Positions 7,310 to 15,149 are shown, counted from the first letter of the stretch. The stretch: DNA of 16,620 nucleotides from Christensenellaceae bacterium (GCA_016295005.1 JAEDMA010000020.1:1-16620); one strand, 5' to 3'. Notes: generated from the letters alone by a model not told the origin. Translations and numbers: made by a program.

Positions 7310-8745
7310 AATTCTCCTTTGTCGATTTTTCCTTTGCCGCCCCTTTTTAAGGAAAGGGGTTTTACGTGGACGTCGACCAAATCGTTTTTAATAAACCCGT
7401 CTTTTAAGTCTTCTTTGACGAGCGGCGCGTAAGGCGCCATTAAGGGGGTGGAATAATTTTCGAATGACACGAGATAAATAAACGTTCCCGCGCACGCGGC
7501 TAATAGCGCGTAACCGCCGAGAGAGCCGCCTATTATCAGAAAAATCAGCCTTAAATTAGAAAAAGACTGTTCTAATTCCGGAACGGTATAAAGGCAGATT
7601 CCGGAGAGTGCGACAATCATAAGGGTAGGCGCGGAAATAATGCCTGCGTTTACCGCCGTTTCGCCGAGGACGAGGCCGCCTACTATCGAAACGACCATGC
7701 CCACGTATTTAGGCATTCTCACGCTCGTTTCGTTTAGAATTTCGAATATTAAAAGGGTAAAAAACATCTCGTAACTCGGCGAAAGGGGAATTCCTTTGAT
7801 TCCGTTTACTATGGTTATTAAAAAACTTAACGGAATAAGCTGTAAATGGAACAATTCCGCCGCAACGTAAAATGCGGGAACAAGAATAGAAATCATAACC
7901 GAAATAAGTCTTAAAAGTCTTGAAAAAGTCGCGCTGTACGCGGAAGAATAATAGTCGCTCGGGCTTTGGAAATCTTCCATCAAACGATAGGGTACGGTAA
8001 GAACTATCGGTGAACCGTCCACGAAAACGGCGACCCTGCCTTCTAAAATTTTAGCGGTTAAAATGTCTGGTTTTTCGGTGTTTCCGACTTGTTTAAACAG
8101 CGAAGCCTTGTGTTCTCCGAGATATTTCGAGATATAAGAAGAGTCGAGAGCGGCTTCTATGTTTATGTTTTGTATTTTTCTTTTAACCGACTCAACGAGT
8201 GTTTTGTCGGCAAGGTTTTTGATATAGCATAAAGAAACCTGCGTTTTGCTGAACTTTCCCACTTCGAGATTTTCGAAAATAAGGTCGGAAGTTTTAAGCC
8301 GCCTTCTCATAAGACTTATATTTACGGGCAGACTTTCCACAAACCCTTCGCGGGGACCTTTTATAACCGCCGAAGTAGGAGGCTCGGAAATGGGCCTTTT
8401 TTCGAAGTTTTTAAGCCCGAAAGAAAACGCCGTGGAAAATCCGTCGATAATAAGCGCGGTGTTGCCGTTTACTATCTCGGAAATCAAAGCGTTCATATCG
8501 TTTGTCTGCTTTTTCTCGGGCGAATAAAGGGCGTCCGACACGGTTTTATCTGAAACTTCGCCTTTCAACTCGTGTAAAGGGGTGATGATAAGGTTTCCCA
8601 CGCCTTTAACGTCGGTCATATCCTTGACGAAGATAATACAGCCGTCTTTGTCGCCTGCTTTAATAGACCGAAAATTCACGTCGGAAGAAGGGAGTTCTTT
8701 TTTAAGAAACTCAACGTTTTTCGTTAGGTCGGTAAAAAGTTTCAT
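7306..8745 (-). CDS. gerAA: Germinant receptor A subunit (GerA family)
   Basis: The A subunit is a spore inner-membrane protein with a large cytosolic N-terminal domain and a membrane C-terminal part; GerA-type receptors have been reported to act as nutrient-gated ion channels. It has 479 residues, typical for the family. Family motifs are clear: EPPTSAVIKGPREGFVE (121-137), FVDGSPIVLTVPYRL (241-255) and FQSPSDYY (259-266), then about five membrane segments at 275-430. It is the first gene of gerAA-gerAB-gerAC. The ATG has a weak ribosome site (GCAGG, 14 bases away). Upstream is only about 90 bases to a terminator, so the operon promoter must lie there. A forespore sigma-G promoter would be expected, but I cannot fit a convincing -35 and -10 pair. 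Confidence 0.95.
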   Translation of the reverse strand: MKLFTDLTKNVEFLKKELPSSDVNFRSIKAGDKDGCIIFVKDMTDVKGVGNLIITPLHELKGEVSDKTVSDALYSPEKKQTNDMNALISEIVNGNTALIIDGFSTAFSFGLKNFEKRPISEPPTSAVIKGPREGFVESLPVNISLMRRRLKTSDLIFENLEVGKFSKTQVSLCYIKNLADKTLVESVKRKIQNINIEAALDSSYISKYLGEHKASLFKQVGNTEKPDILTAKILEGRVAVFVDGSPIVLTVPYRLMEDFQSPSDYYSSAYSATFSRLLRLISVMISILVPAFYVAAELFHLQLIPLSFLITIVNGIKGIPLSPSYEMFFTLLIFEILNETSVRMPKYVGMVVSIVGGLVLGETAVNAGIISAPTLMIVALSGICLYTVPELEQSFSNLRLIFLIIGGSLGGYALLAACAGTFIYLVSFENYSTPLMAPYAPLVKEDLKDGFIKNDLVDVHVKPLSLKRGGKGKIDKGEL

Positions 8746-8832
8746 AACGGTAGTTTTTGCCTGCGGGGAAAAATTATGTAACCGTGAAAAGAAAAAAGAA
8801 GATTACTTAATAACGTTGCCGTAAAAGAAAAA

Positions 8833-8857
8833 AAGAAAGGGGGATAAAAACCCCCTT
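8833..8857 (-). terminator. Terminator after the orphan membrane gene
   Basis: On the minus strand AAGGGGG (8857-8851) pairs with CCCCCTT (8843-8837) around a seven-base loop, and T-rich sequence (TCTTTTTTTC) follows. It lies five bases after the stop of the 190-residue gene and insulates it from gerAA. Confidence 0.85.
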
Positions 8858-8861
8858 CTTT

Positions 8862-9434
8862 TCAGCGATTGTCCGGTAAATAAAAGACTTTCATAGTCCG
8901 CACGACGAGAGCGGCAACCGAAAGAAGTTCGTCCTTTCGGAATTCGTTTTTCTCGTTTGCGGAAAGAATTTCGAAAACTTTTTCCGTTAAATGTTTCTCG
9001 TCGGAATCTTCGGCGGGTAAAGCGTCTTTTAAAATTCCGTCTATAACTTCCGCGGTTGCGGAAAGGGAAGACGGGTCTACGTAGTCGCCGATAATGCCTT
9101 CGATGACGAGCGCCGCGCCGGAACTTACCGCGGGAATTTTTCCGCTCTTAATTTTTTTATAGAGCGCGAAAATTCCGCATGCGGCGGAACCGCATATAAG
9201 ACCGGCGTACAGTTTGTCCTCGGTGATGAGAACGCCGCGACGAACGAAAATCGCGTCGTAGATAAAGTAAATCGCCGCTCCCGCGACAAAGGGCAGGTAA
9301 GTTTTAACCGCCGCGGATATTTTTTCTTTAAATAGAATATCGCAAACAATCATAATAGCCGCCACGATGACGGAAATTATTAGCGAAGGGAATCCGTAGC
9401 AGGTAAAAAAACCGTATAGTTCGATAAAACTCAT
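8862..9434 (-). CDS. Uncharacterised membrane protein between gerA operon and sigK
   Basis: This 190-residue protein has three hydrophobic segments in its first ~95 residues (about 10-32, 45-60 and 75-92), then a hydrophilic C-terminal half of about 95 residues that is probably cytosolic and helical. I recognise no family. GAAGG (9446-9442) lies seven bases before the ATG, a good ribosome site. It is a single-gene unit, closed by its own terminator, and is transcribed away from sigK. The position between a germination operon and a sporulation sigma gene suggests, but does not show, a spore-related role. Confidence 0.75.
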   Translation of the reverse strand: MSFIELYGFFTCYGFPSLIISVIVAAIMIVCDILFKEKISAAVKTYLPFVAGAAIYFIYDAIFVRRGVLITEDKLYAGLICGSAACGIFALYKKIKSGKIPAVSSGAALVIEGIIGDYVDPSSLSATAEVIDGILKDALPAEDSDEKHLTEKVFEILSANEKNEFRKDELLSVAALVVRTMKVFYLPDNR

Positions 9435-9693
9435 AATAATGCCTTCTTTAAGGAAGCGTAGAAAAACGTTTATTCTCTGCGTGACGAAGTCTGCGGTAGT
9501 AACCGCTGTTGATTATAAAAACGAAATATCTTATAAATTGCGCCTCCTTGTAATTTATTTTCCCAAACGCCGAGAAGAGTGTAACACGGAAAACTTAAAT
9601 GTAAATAGTTTAGTGACAAATTTTTCGGACTTGCCCGAGATTATTTTTTTCGCTTGACGAAAGTACACATAGTTAGGAAAGGGGGAAATTTTT
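9435..9693. promoter_or_regulatory. Divergent 259-base intergenic region of sigK and the membrane gene
   Basis: This gap should hold two divergent promoters. Seen: a small inverted repeat GCGGT-AGTA-ACCGC (9493-9506); a TATAAT on the minus strand (9517-9512) without a good -35; a strong AAGGAGG on the minus strand (9549-9543) not followed by a normal start codon; and CATAGTTA (9668-9675) before sigK, loosely like the -10 of mother-cell promoters (CATANNNT). SigK's own ribosome site AGGAAAGGGGG is at 9675-9685. A 72-codon open frame at 9439-9657 lacks support and is probably not a gene. Confidence 0.45.
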
Positions 9694-10395
9694 ATGTTTG
9701 AATTTTTAAGTTTTTTGTTAGGCAAGATGATCTTTTTCACGGGGGCGGTGCTCGGTAAAACCCACGCGTTTCCGCCGCCGCTTAATAAGGAAGAAGAACG
9801 CGACTGCTTAATCAGAATGAAAAACGGCGATAAATCGGCAAGAGACGAACTTATAAGCAGAAATATGCGGCTCGTTGCACACGTTGCGAAAAAGTACGCC
9901 GGCACCGCCGATTCGGACGACTTGATTTCCGTCGGCAGTATCGGGCTTATAAAAGCAATCGACGGATTCGACGCGGAGAAAGGGGCGTTGCTCGCGACCT
10001 TTGCCGCAAGGTGCATAGAAAACGAAATACTGATGCTTTTAAGAGCGAATAAAAGGTATAAAAACGATTTATCTCTATCAGACCCCGTCGGCGCGGATAA
10101 GGACGGCAACGAACTTACTTTAATGGATTTGCTTTACGCGAAAGAAGACGAGGTTTTTTCGGCGGTTGATAAATCTATCGAAAGGGAAAAACTCGTGTCG
10201 GAACTTAAACGCATTTTGTCCGACAGAGAATATAAGGTGATATGTTTAAGGTACGGCTTAAAAGGCAATAAGAGTTTCGCGCAGCGGGAAGTCGCGGCGT
10301 TTTTGAAAATAAGTCGTTCGTACATATCCAGAATAGAAAAGAAAGCCATAGAAAAAATAAGAGAAGAAGTTAAAAAAGGGAATTTTAATTGCTAA
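9694..10395 (+). CDS. sigK: Pro-sigma-K, late mother-cell sporulation sigma factor
   Basis: Sigma-K directs late mother-cell transcription for the spore coat and cortex. The protein has 233 residues. Region 2 has LRLVAHVAKKY, DDLISVGSIGLIKAI and FAARCIENEILMLLR; SLSDPVGADKDGNELTLMDL matches sigma-K rather than sigma-E; region 4 ends in the helix-turn-helix KISRSYISRIEKKAIEK. The first ~20 residues (MFEFLSFLLGKMIFFTGAVL) are hydrophobic and align with the pro-sequence that SpoIVFB removes in Bacillus; by alignment, cleavage would fall near residues 18-20. The reading frame is unbroken, so there is no skin-type insertion. The ribosome site is AGGAAAGGGGG (9675-9685). A promoter for the next genes overlaps the stop codon. 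Confidence 0.95.
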   Translation: MFEFLSFLLGKMIFFTGAVLGKTHAFPPPLNKEEERDCLIRMKNGDKSARDELISRNMRLVAHVAKKYAGTADSDDLISVGSIGLIKAIDGFDAEKGALLATFAARCIENEILMLLRANKRYKNDLSLSDPVGADKDGNELTLMDLLYAKEDEVFSAVDKSIEREKLVSELKRILSDREYKVICLRYGLKGNKSFAQREVAAFLKISRSYISRIEKKAIEKIREEVKKGNFNC

Positions 10396-10417
10396 ACGGG
10401 TAAGAATGTGATAGAAT
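10389..10417 (+). promoter_or_regulatory. Sigma-A promoter for the TM1266-SDR-thyA-folA run
   Basis: TTGCTA (10389-10394), a 17-base spacer and an extended -10, TGATAGAAT (TAGAAT at 10412-10417), precede the TM1266 gene. The -35 overlaps the sigK stop. It would free these housekeeping genes from sporulation control. Confidence 0.75.
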
Positions 10418-10443
10418 AAAAAAAACGAAAGGGGAAAAAAGAT

Positions 10444-10686
10444 ATGGAAAACAGAATAGCCGTGGTTGCGGTGATAATTTCCGACCCCGAAGCGTCGGGT
10501 ATAGTAAACGAGATACTTCACGAATACAGAGATCACGTACTCGGCAGACAAGGGATACCGTACAGAGAAAAAGGGGTTTCGGTAATAAGCCTTATTCTCG
10601 ACGCCCCGCAGGAAACGCTTAACGGCTTGTCGGGCAAACTCGGCATGGTAAAGGGCGTAAAAAGTAAAGTTTTAGTAACAAAATGA
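10444..10686 (+). CDS. TM1266-family putative [FeFe]-hydrogenase system regulator
   Basis: This 80-residue protein matches the TM1266 family, small ACT/ferredoxin-like-fold proteins usually encoded beside the [FeFe]-hydrogenase maturation genes (hydE/F/G). Characteristic runs are NEILHEYRDHVLGRQGIPYREK, given here as HEYRDHVLGRQGIPYREK (about 26-43), then VSVISLILDAPQETLNGLSG (46-65), and the ending LGMVKGVKSKVLVTK. The length is that of the family. The true role is not established; 'regulator' comes from gene context. No hydrogenase or maturase is in this window, which is unusual. AAAGGGG (10428-10434) is the ribosome site. It overlaps the SDR start by four bases (ATGA), so translation is coupled. 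Confidence 0.88.
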   Translation: MENRIAVVAVIISDPEASGIVNEILHEYRDHVLGRQGIPYREKGVSVISLILDAPQETLNGLSGKLGMVKGVKSKVLVTK

Positions 10687-11471
10687 AATACACTTTCGTA
10701 TCGGGCGCCAGCGGCGGAATAGGCAAAGCGTTTTGCTTTTACTACGCCGCCCGGGGCGATAATTTGTATATAACGGGAAGGTCCGATGAAAAACTTTCGG
10801 CGCTGAAAGAAAAGATAATCGAACAAAACCCGTCGGTAACCGTTTTGTATTACGCGTGCGACTTGACTAAGGAAGCCGAGCGTAACGGAATGGTTTCCGA
10901 TATGAAAGAAAAAGGCGTCGCGATAAACAGAATATGTAACGTCGCGGGGGTTGATATACAGAAACCTTTCGAAGACTATACCGACGAAAAGGTTCTTTTC
11001 CAGATACGCGTGAACGTGGAAGCGACGATAGACTTAACGCATAAACTGTTAAAACTTCGCGACGGCGAAACGGAAATAATCACCATAAGCAGTATGTCGG
11101 GCGCGTCGCCCATGCCGTATTTCGCGCTGTATTCTGCAAGCAAAGCGATGCTTACCAACTTCTTTACTTCTCTTCATTACGAACTGAAAGATAAAGGGGT
11201 AAAGGTAACCACGGTTCTTCCCGGCGGAGTGTATACAAGACCCGACGTGTGCGAAGACATAAAAGGACAGGGCGTCTGGGGAAAACTTTCGGCAAAAAGT
11301 CCCGAATTCGTCGCGAGAAAGTCGGCGAAAGCGGTAAGGAAAAACAAAACGACTTACGTTCCCGGGTTTTTCAATAAGTTCTTAAAAGGGCTTATGAAAA
11401 TCGCTCCGAATAAAGTTGTGCTGTCGTTTATAGCGAACAGATGGAAAAAACAAACGAAAGACGCGTTTTAA
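10683..11471 (+). CDS. Short-chain dehydrogenase/reductase (SDR)
   Basis: This is a 262-residue NAD(P)-dependent oxidoreductase of the classical SDR family. The Rossmann glycine motif is SGASGGIG (7-14), with an Arg at 33 after the second strand (ITGRS) that favours NADPH. It also has Asp60, NVAG (86-89), Asn111, catalytic Ser137 (ISSMSG), Tyr150 and Lys154 (YSASK), then a PGGVYT cofactor loop (180-185). All catalytic residues are present. The basic C-terminal tail with hydrophobic stretches resembles the DltE or 17-beta-hydroxysteroid-like SDR branches. The substrate is unknown. The start overlaps the TM1266 stop, and thyA follows after 24 bases. Confidence 0.9.
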   Translation: MKYTFVSGASGGIGKAFCFYYAARGDNLYITGRSDEKLSALKEKIIEQNPSVTVLYYACDLTKEAERNGMVSDMKEKGVAINRICNVAGVDIQKPFEDYTDEKVLFQIRVNVEATIDLTHKLLKLRDGETEIITISSMSGASPMPYFALYSASKAMLTNFFTSLHYELKDKGVKVTTVLPGGVYTRPDVCEDIKGQGVWGKLSAKSPEFVARKSAKAVRKNKTTYVPGFFNKFLKGLMKIAPNKVVLSFIANRWKKQTKDAF

Positions 11472-11495
11472 AATAAAAAACAAGGGAGAAAACAA

Positions 11496-12326
11496 ATGAG
11501 TTACGCAGACGATATTTTTGTAAAAAACTGTACCGATATAATAGAAAACGGATTTTCCGATAAAGATTTGCCCGTTCGCCCGAGATGGTCGGACGGCACT
11601 CCCGCGCATACGGTAAAAAAATTCGGAATAGTAAACAGATACGATTTAAGAAAGGAATTTCCTATTCTTACGTTAAGGAGAACGGCGTTTAAATCGGCCA
11701 TAGACGAAATTTTGTGGATATGGCAGAAAAAGTCGAATAATATACACGACTTAAATTCCCATATATGGGACAGTTGGGCGGACGAAACGGGTTCCATCGG
11801 TAAAGCGTACGGTTATCAACTTGGCGTAAAACATAAGTATAAAGAAGGGGAATTCGACCAGGTAGACAGGGTGCTTTACGATCTTAAAAATAATCCGTCG
11901 TCGAGAAGAATAATGACCAACATTTATACTTTTGCCGACCTTTCCGAAATGCACTTGTATCCTTGCGCGTACTCTATGACGTTTAACGTATCGGGCAACG
12001 TGCTTAACGGAATACTTAACCAAAGAAGCAACGACGTTGCCGTCGCCAACAACTGGAACGTGGTTCAGTACGCCGTACTTTTAAAGATGTTCGCGCAAGT
12101 ATCGGGACTTATCGCCGGCGAACTCGTCCACGTTATAGCCGACGCTCATTTGTACGACAGGCATATACCCGTTGTAAAGGAAATGATAAAGGGCGAACGT
12201 CACCCCGCGCCGAAATTCATAATGAATCCCGACGTAAAGAATTTTTACGACTTTAAGGTGGAAGACTTCGCGCTCGAAGGGTACGAGTACAACAAGTTGG
12301 ATTCTAGGTTTGAGGTGGCTGTCTGA
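11496..12326 (+). CDS. thyA: Thymidylate synthase (ThyA)
   Basis: ThyA methylates dUMP to dTMP using methylene-tetrahydrofolate and releases dihydrofolate. The protein has 276 residues. The catalytic Cys157 lies in MHLYPCAYS; the phosphate-binding Arg pair is in SSRRIM (135-140); QRSND (176-180) and ANNWNVVQYA (184-193) bind dUMP; HVIADAHLYDRH (212-223) completes the site. The ANNWN form resembles Bacillus subtilis ThyA rather than the E. coli type. AGGGAG (11483-11488) is the ribosome site. The stop overlaps the folA start by one base (TGATG), so the enzyme that makes dihydrofolate is coupled to the one that recycles it. Confidence 0.97.
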   Translation: MSYADDIFVKNCTDIIENGFSDKDLPVRPRWSDGTPAHTVKKFGIVNRYDLRKEFPILTLRRTAFKSAIDEILWIWQKKSNNIHDLNSHIWDSWADETGSIGKAYGYQLGVKHKYKEGEFDQVDRVLYDLKNNPSSRRIMTNIYTFADLSEMHLYPCAYSMTFNVSGNVLNGILNQRSNDVAVANNWNVVQYAVLLKMFAQVSGLIAGELVHVIADAHLYDRHIPVVKEMIKGERHPAPKFIMNPDVKNFYDFKVEDFALEGYEYNKLDSRFEVAV

Positions 12327-12826
12327 TGAAAGCGATTGTAGCCGTGGATAGAAAATGGGGAATAGGCAAAAAGAACGGGCTTCTTTTTTCGCTCCCCGCG
12401 GATATGAATTATTTTAAGGAAAAAACTACGGGAAAGGTAGTCGTTATGGGAAGCAATACGCTTAAATCTTTTCCGAACGGCAAGCCGCTTAAAAACAGAA
12501 CGAATATCGTGCTGTACCCGAACGGCGAAAAACGCGACGACTGCGTAGTCGTAGGGAGTTTGTCGGAATTGTCCGAAGAACTTAAAAAGTACGAAAAGGA
12601 CGACGTGTTTATAATAGGCGGAGCGATGTTTTATAAAACCATGCTTCCTTATTGCGACGAAGTTTTCGTAACCAAGGTAGACGCCGACGGCGAAGCCGAA
12701 GTGTTTTTCGAAAATTTAGACCAAAAGAAAGAATGGAAATTACTGTCGGAGAGCGAAAAGGTAAACACCAACGGTTACGATATAAAGTTTACCGTTTATA
12801 AAAACGACGAAGTAAAAGAATTTTAA
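12326..12826 (+). CDS. folA: Dihydrofolate reductase
   Basis: DHFR reduces dihydrofolate to tetrahydrofolate with NADPH and closes the cycle with ThyA. It has 166 residues, the normal size. Visible are WGIGKKNGLLFSLPADMNYFK (first part 11-25) with the catalytic acid Asp26, VVVMGSNTLKSF (38-49), NRTNIVL (57-63) and the cofactor loop FIIGGAMFY (95-103). One point differs from the textbook enzyme: the usual Trp of the 'LPWxLPADL' run is Phe21 here. It starts one base into the thyA stop. A terminator hairpin follows 10 bases after the stop, shared with convergent spoIIE. Confidence 0.96.
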   Translation: MKAIVAVDRKWGIGKKNGLLFSLPADMNYFKEKTTGKVVVMGSNTLKSFPNGKPLKNRTNIVLYPNGEKRDDCVVVGSLSELSEELKKYEKDDVFIIGGAMFYKTMLPYCDEVFVTKVDADGEAEVFFENLDQKKEWKLLSESEKVNTNGYDIKFTVYKNDEVKEF

Positions 12827-12827
12827 C

Positions 12828-12867
12828 AAAAAACCCAAGACCGCATAGCGAAATGCTATGCGGTCTT
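12828..12867 (-). terminator. Terminator overlapping the spoIIE stop codon
   Basis: AAGACCGCATAGC (12837-12849) and GCTATGCGGTCTT (12855-12867) form a perfect 13-base stem with a five-base loop. On the minus strand it is followed by GGGTTTTTTG (down to about 12827), the expected U tract. The TAG stop of spoIIE (12858-12856) and its last three codons lie in the stem. On the plus strand, after folA, the U tract is poor, so it ends folA less well. Confidence 0.85.
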
Positions 12868-15129
12868 ATAAATTCTCACGGCTAACGCCGTCATATCGTC
12901 TTTTTTGATTCCGTCGTCTTTTAATAACGCTTGCTTTACTATATCGTCCGCAAGGCTTTGCGGATTTTTAGCGGGAACGGTGCGTAAAAATTCTATAATC
13001 TCCGCAGAAGAACCGAACGCGTCGGAAACGCCGTCGCTTAAAAACAAAAGCATATCGCCGTCGTTTAATTCGGCGTGGCAAACGGACGGCTTCAATTCTT
13101 CTAAAATACCCAGCGGCAGAGAGTTTCCTTCCACTATTTTAATACCTTCTTCGCCTATTATGAATCCGTAAGGCGACCCGTATTTTATAAAGTCCGCCGA
13201 ACAATTTTTAAGGTCGATGACGGAAATATCCAAAGCGGTGAAATCGTCTTCGGTGTTTATGGCGAGCAGTTTGTTTACCGTGTTTAATATCAGGTCGCTT
13301 TTAAGCCCCGCTTTATAAAAGCTTTCGATAAGGGAAAGGGAAGTGGAAGAAATGTTTTCGGCGTTTTTGCCGCTTCCCATACCGTCGGAAACGGCGACCA
13401 GAAATTTGCCGTCGTCGATTTTGGTGACGGAATAAGTATCTCCGCTTTTATCCGAACCGGTTTTCGTCTTTTTGCAAATACCGAAAGCGGCGTCGAATTC
13501 GGGACTTTTCCCGAAAGAAAGGTAGCATTTGTCTTCGGTTACGTCAGATTTATCAATTAAAGCCATTTTCATTCCGAGCGTTTTGGAAATAACGGCGGTA
13601 ACTGCGGATAAAGAAAAGTTATCCATAGTTAAAATAAGGCTTACCGTAACGCATTTATCTTCGCCGTAAATAAGCAGTTCGCTCACCGAAAAGCCGCTTC
13701 TTAAAAGGGCGTCGGATAAACTTCTTTCGAGCCTGCTCTGATACTTTATCAAAGTACCCGTTTCGAGAGCAAGACCCCTTAATACTTCGGAAATGCCGCT
13801 CGTTTGCATGGCGATGAGTTCTCTGCCCGAATTTACGTTTATGTTTTCGAGAATTTTGGCGCGGTAAGAAGCCAGCATTTTGTTTATGGCGAAAATCATA
13901 TCGGAAACCTTTCCGCACCCCGAAAGGAGCGACGCGGGGAAGTCTATGACCGACAGTTTGCCCTTGGCAAAACCTATGTCGATAAGTTTTAATATGTCTT
14001 CTTTTTCGGGTTTTCGTTTTTCGCGGCAATCTTTAAAAGACGGGCAGTTTTTGCAGACTGTTTGCCTTAACTCTCTGTCGATAAGCGTTTTGGCGGAATC
14101 CTCGCTCGTTCCGTTCTTTTTGAATAACCGAAACGCCGAAGACATTTCGGTAAACACGCCGGAAATCTCGTAAAGGCGGTTGCTTACCATACTGCGGTTT
14201 CGGTTTATCGACTGGCGAATCAGTTGTCGTTCTCTGAAAGAGTAAAGTTTGTCCTTGAATTCGTTAAGCAACTTCGTCGGAATAACGGTGAAAACGGCTA
14301 CGCCTGCGAGAGCGAAAATCAGTTCTTTAACGGAGTATTCGCCGTAAACGGGGAACACTAAACAAACCGCGTAATCGCAAGCCATAACGGCAAGGGCGGC
14401 GGCGTAGCGCGAAAAAGAAGTAAGGCTTTCGGCTACCACGGCTATAATAAGATAAAAAGAGATATAGTTTACGTCGCCGTAATATAAAGCAAGTCCTATA
14501 CCCAGCACGCAGGATATCAAAAGAGTAATGCCCTTTCTGAAAACGAACGCCGACAACAAAATAACGAAGTAAGAAAACGCTTTCCATACGTAAGGGGAAG
14601 CCACGCGGCATATGCCTAACCCTAAAACGGAAGTCACCGCGGCAAGCGTAAAAAATTCTTCTTTGGCGAACTTGTATTTTAACCCTTTTTTCGTTACCGC
14701 GCCGCCCGAAATATAACAAAACAGGGTTAAAACGGTGGTAAACACGCTCACGAGAACGCGTTTCATAATCGGAATATCTTTCTGAGTGTTTCCGAGAACG
14801 CAGAACACCGTCATTATGATAATCGACATCGCAACGTTAAGAAAGTCAGGCTTAAACCTTAACTTTTTATATAGTAAAAAGAGTATGAAAAAAAACGCTG
14901 CGGTAATTCCGGCGAATGCGAGATAGCCGACGTTGTTGCCGATAAGAAAAGACCCTACGAATAAAATGGGAGTAACGAAAACGTTCGCGCCGACTGAAAG
15001 CGCGGCGATAAACGCGGCGACGGAATAGGGGTAAACTTCCGCTTCCGCATAGTTGAACGCCACGAAAAGTATAAACAGCGACGAGTAAATCAAAACGGAC
15101 ACGTAATTAAAAGATTTAAATTTCTTCAT
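12856..15129 (-). CDS. spoIIE: Stage II sporulation protein E, PP2C phosphatase
   Basis: SpoIIE is a membrane phosphatase at the polar septum that dephosphorylates SpoIIAA and so releases sigma-F in the forespore. The protein has 757 residues, slightly shorter than the ~827 of Bacillus subtilis. About ten membrane segments fill residues 10-285; a central regulatory region (300-550) carries CKNCPSFKDC (Cys359, 362, 368); the C-terminal PP2C domain shows VAVSDGMGSGKNA (579-590), DDFTALDISV (628-637), LFLSDGVSDAF (695-705) and DDMTALAV (744-751). The metal-binding aspartates are present. The ATG has no clear Shine-Dalgarno. It is a single-gene unit, divergent from the lipoprotein gene. A TATAAT lies only 15-20 bases upstream. 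Confidence 0.95.
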   Translation of the reverse strand: MKKFKSFNYVSVLIYSSLFILFVAFNYAEAEVYPYSVAAFIAALSVGANVFVTPILFVGSFLIGNNVGYLAFAGITAAFFFILFLLYKKLRFKPDFLNVAMSIIIMTVFCVLGNTQKDIPIMKRVLVSVFTTVLTLFCYISGGAVTKKGLKYKFAKEEFFTLAAVTSVLGLGICRVASPYVWKAFSYFVILLSAFVFRKGITLLISCVLGIGLALYYGDVNYISFYLIIAVVAESLTSFSRYAAALAVMACDYAVCLVFPVYGEYSVKELIFALAGVAVFTVIPTKLLNEFKDKLYSFRERQLIRQSINRNRSMVSNRLYEISGVFTEMSSAFRLFKKNGTSEDSAKTLIDRELRQTVCKNCPSFKDCREKRKPEKEDILKLIDIGFAKGKLSVIDFPASLLSGCGKVSDMIFAINKMLASYRAKILENINVNSGRELIAMQTSGISEVLRGLALETGTLIKYQSRLERSLSDALLRSGFSVSELLIYGEDKCVTVSLILTMDNFSLSAVTAVISKTLGMKMALIDKSDVTEDKCYLSFGKSPEFDAAFGICKKTKTGSDKSGDTYSVTKIDDGKFLVAVSDGMGSGKNAENISSTSLSLIESFYKAGLKSDLILNTVNKLLAINTEDDFTALDISVIDLKNCSADFIKYGSPYGFIIGEEGIKIVEGNSLPLGILEELKPSVCHAELNDGDMLLFLSDGVSDAFGSSAEIIEFLRTVPAKNPQSLADDIVKQALLKDDGIKKDDMTALAVRIYKTA

Positions 15130-15143
15130 AAAGGCATTTTATA

Positions 15144-15149
15144 ATTATA
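15144..15149 (-). promoter_or_regulatory. Possible -10 box for spoIIE
   Basis: TATAAT on the minus strand lies 15-20 bases before the spoIIE ATG. No matching -35 is seen at 17 or 21-22 bases, although Bacillus spoIIE itself uses a long spacer plus Spo0A. If used, the mRNA leader would be only about 7-10 bases, consistent with the missing Shine-Dalgarno. Confidence 0.35.

Noticed and set aside
8746..8836. Sigma-G promoter for the gerA operon (CATAATT on the minus strand, about 8780-8774)
   Set aside because: The -10 resembles CATAATA, but no acceptable -35 was found at 17-19 bases, so it is not listed as a feature.
9625..9650. Terminator before sigK (TCGG-N6-CCGA then a T run)
   Set aside because: The stem is only four bases and no plus-strand gene precedes it.
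9439..9657. 72-codon plus-strand open frame in the gap before sigK
   Set aside because: It overlaps the ribosome site of the divergent gene, has no ribosome site of its own, shows no recognisable motif, and runs through the promoter region.
9555..10109. 184-codon minus-strand frame opposite sigK
   Set aside because: It is the mirror of the well-supported sigK frame; its Ser-rich composition and lack of motifs fit a chance antisense frame.
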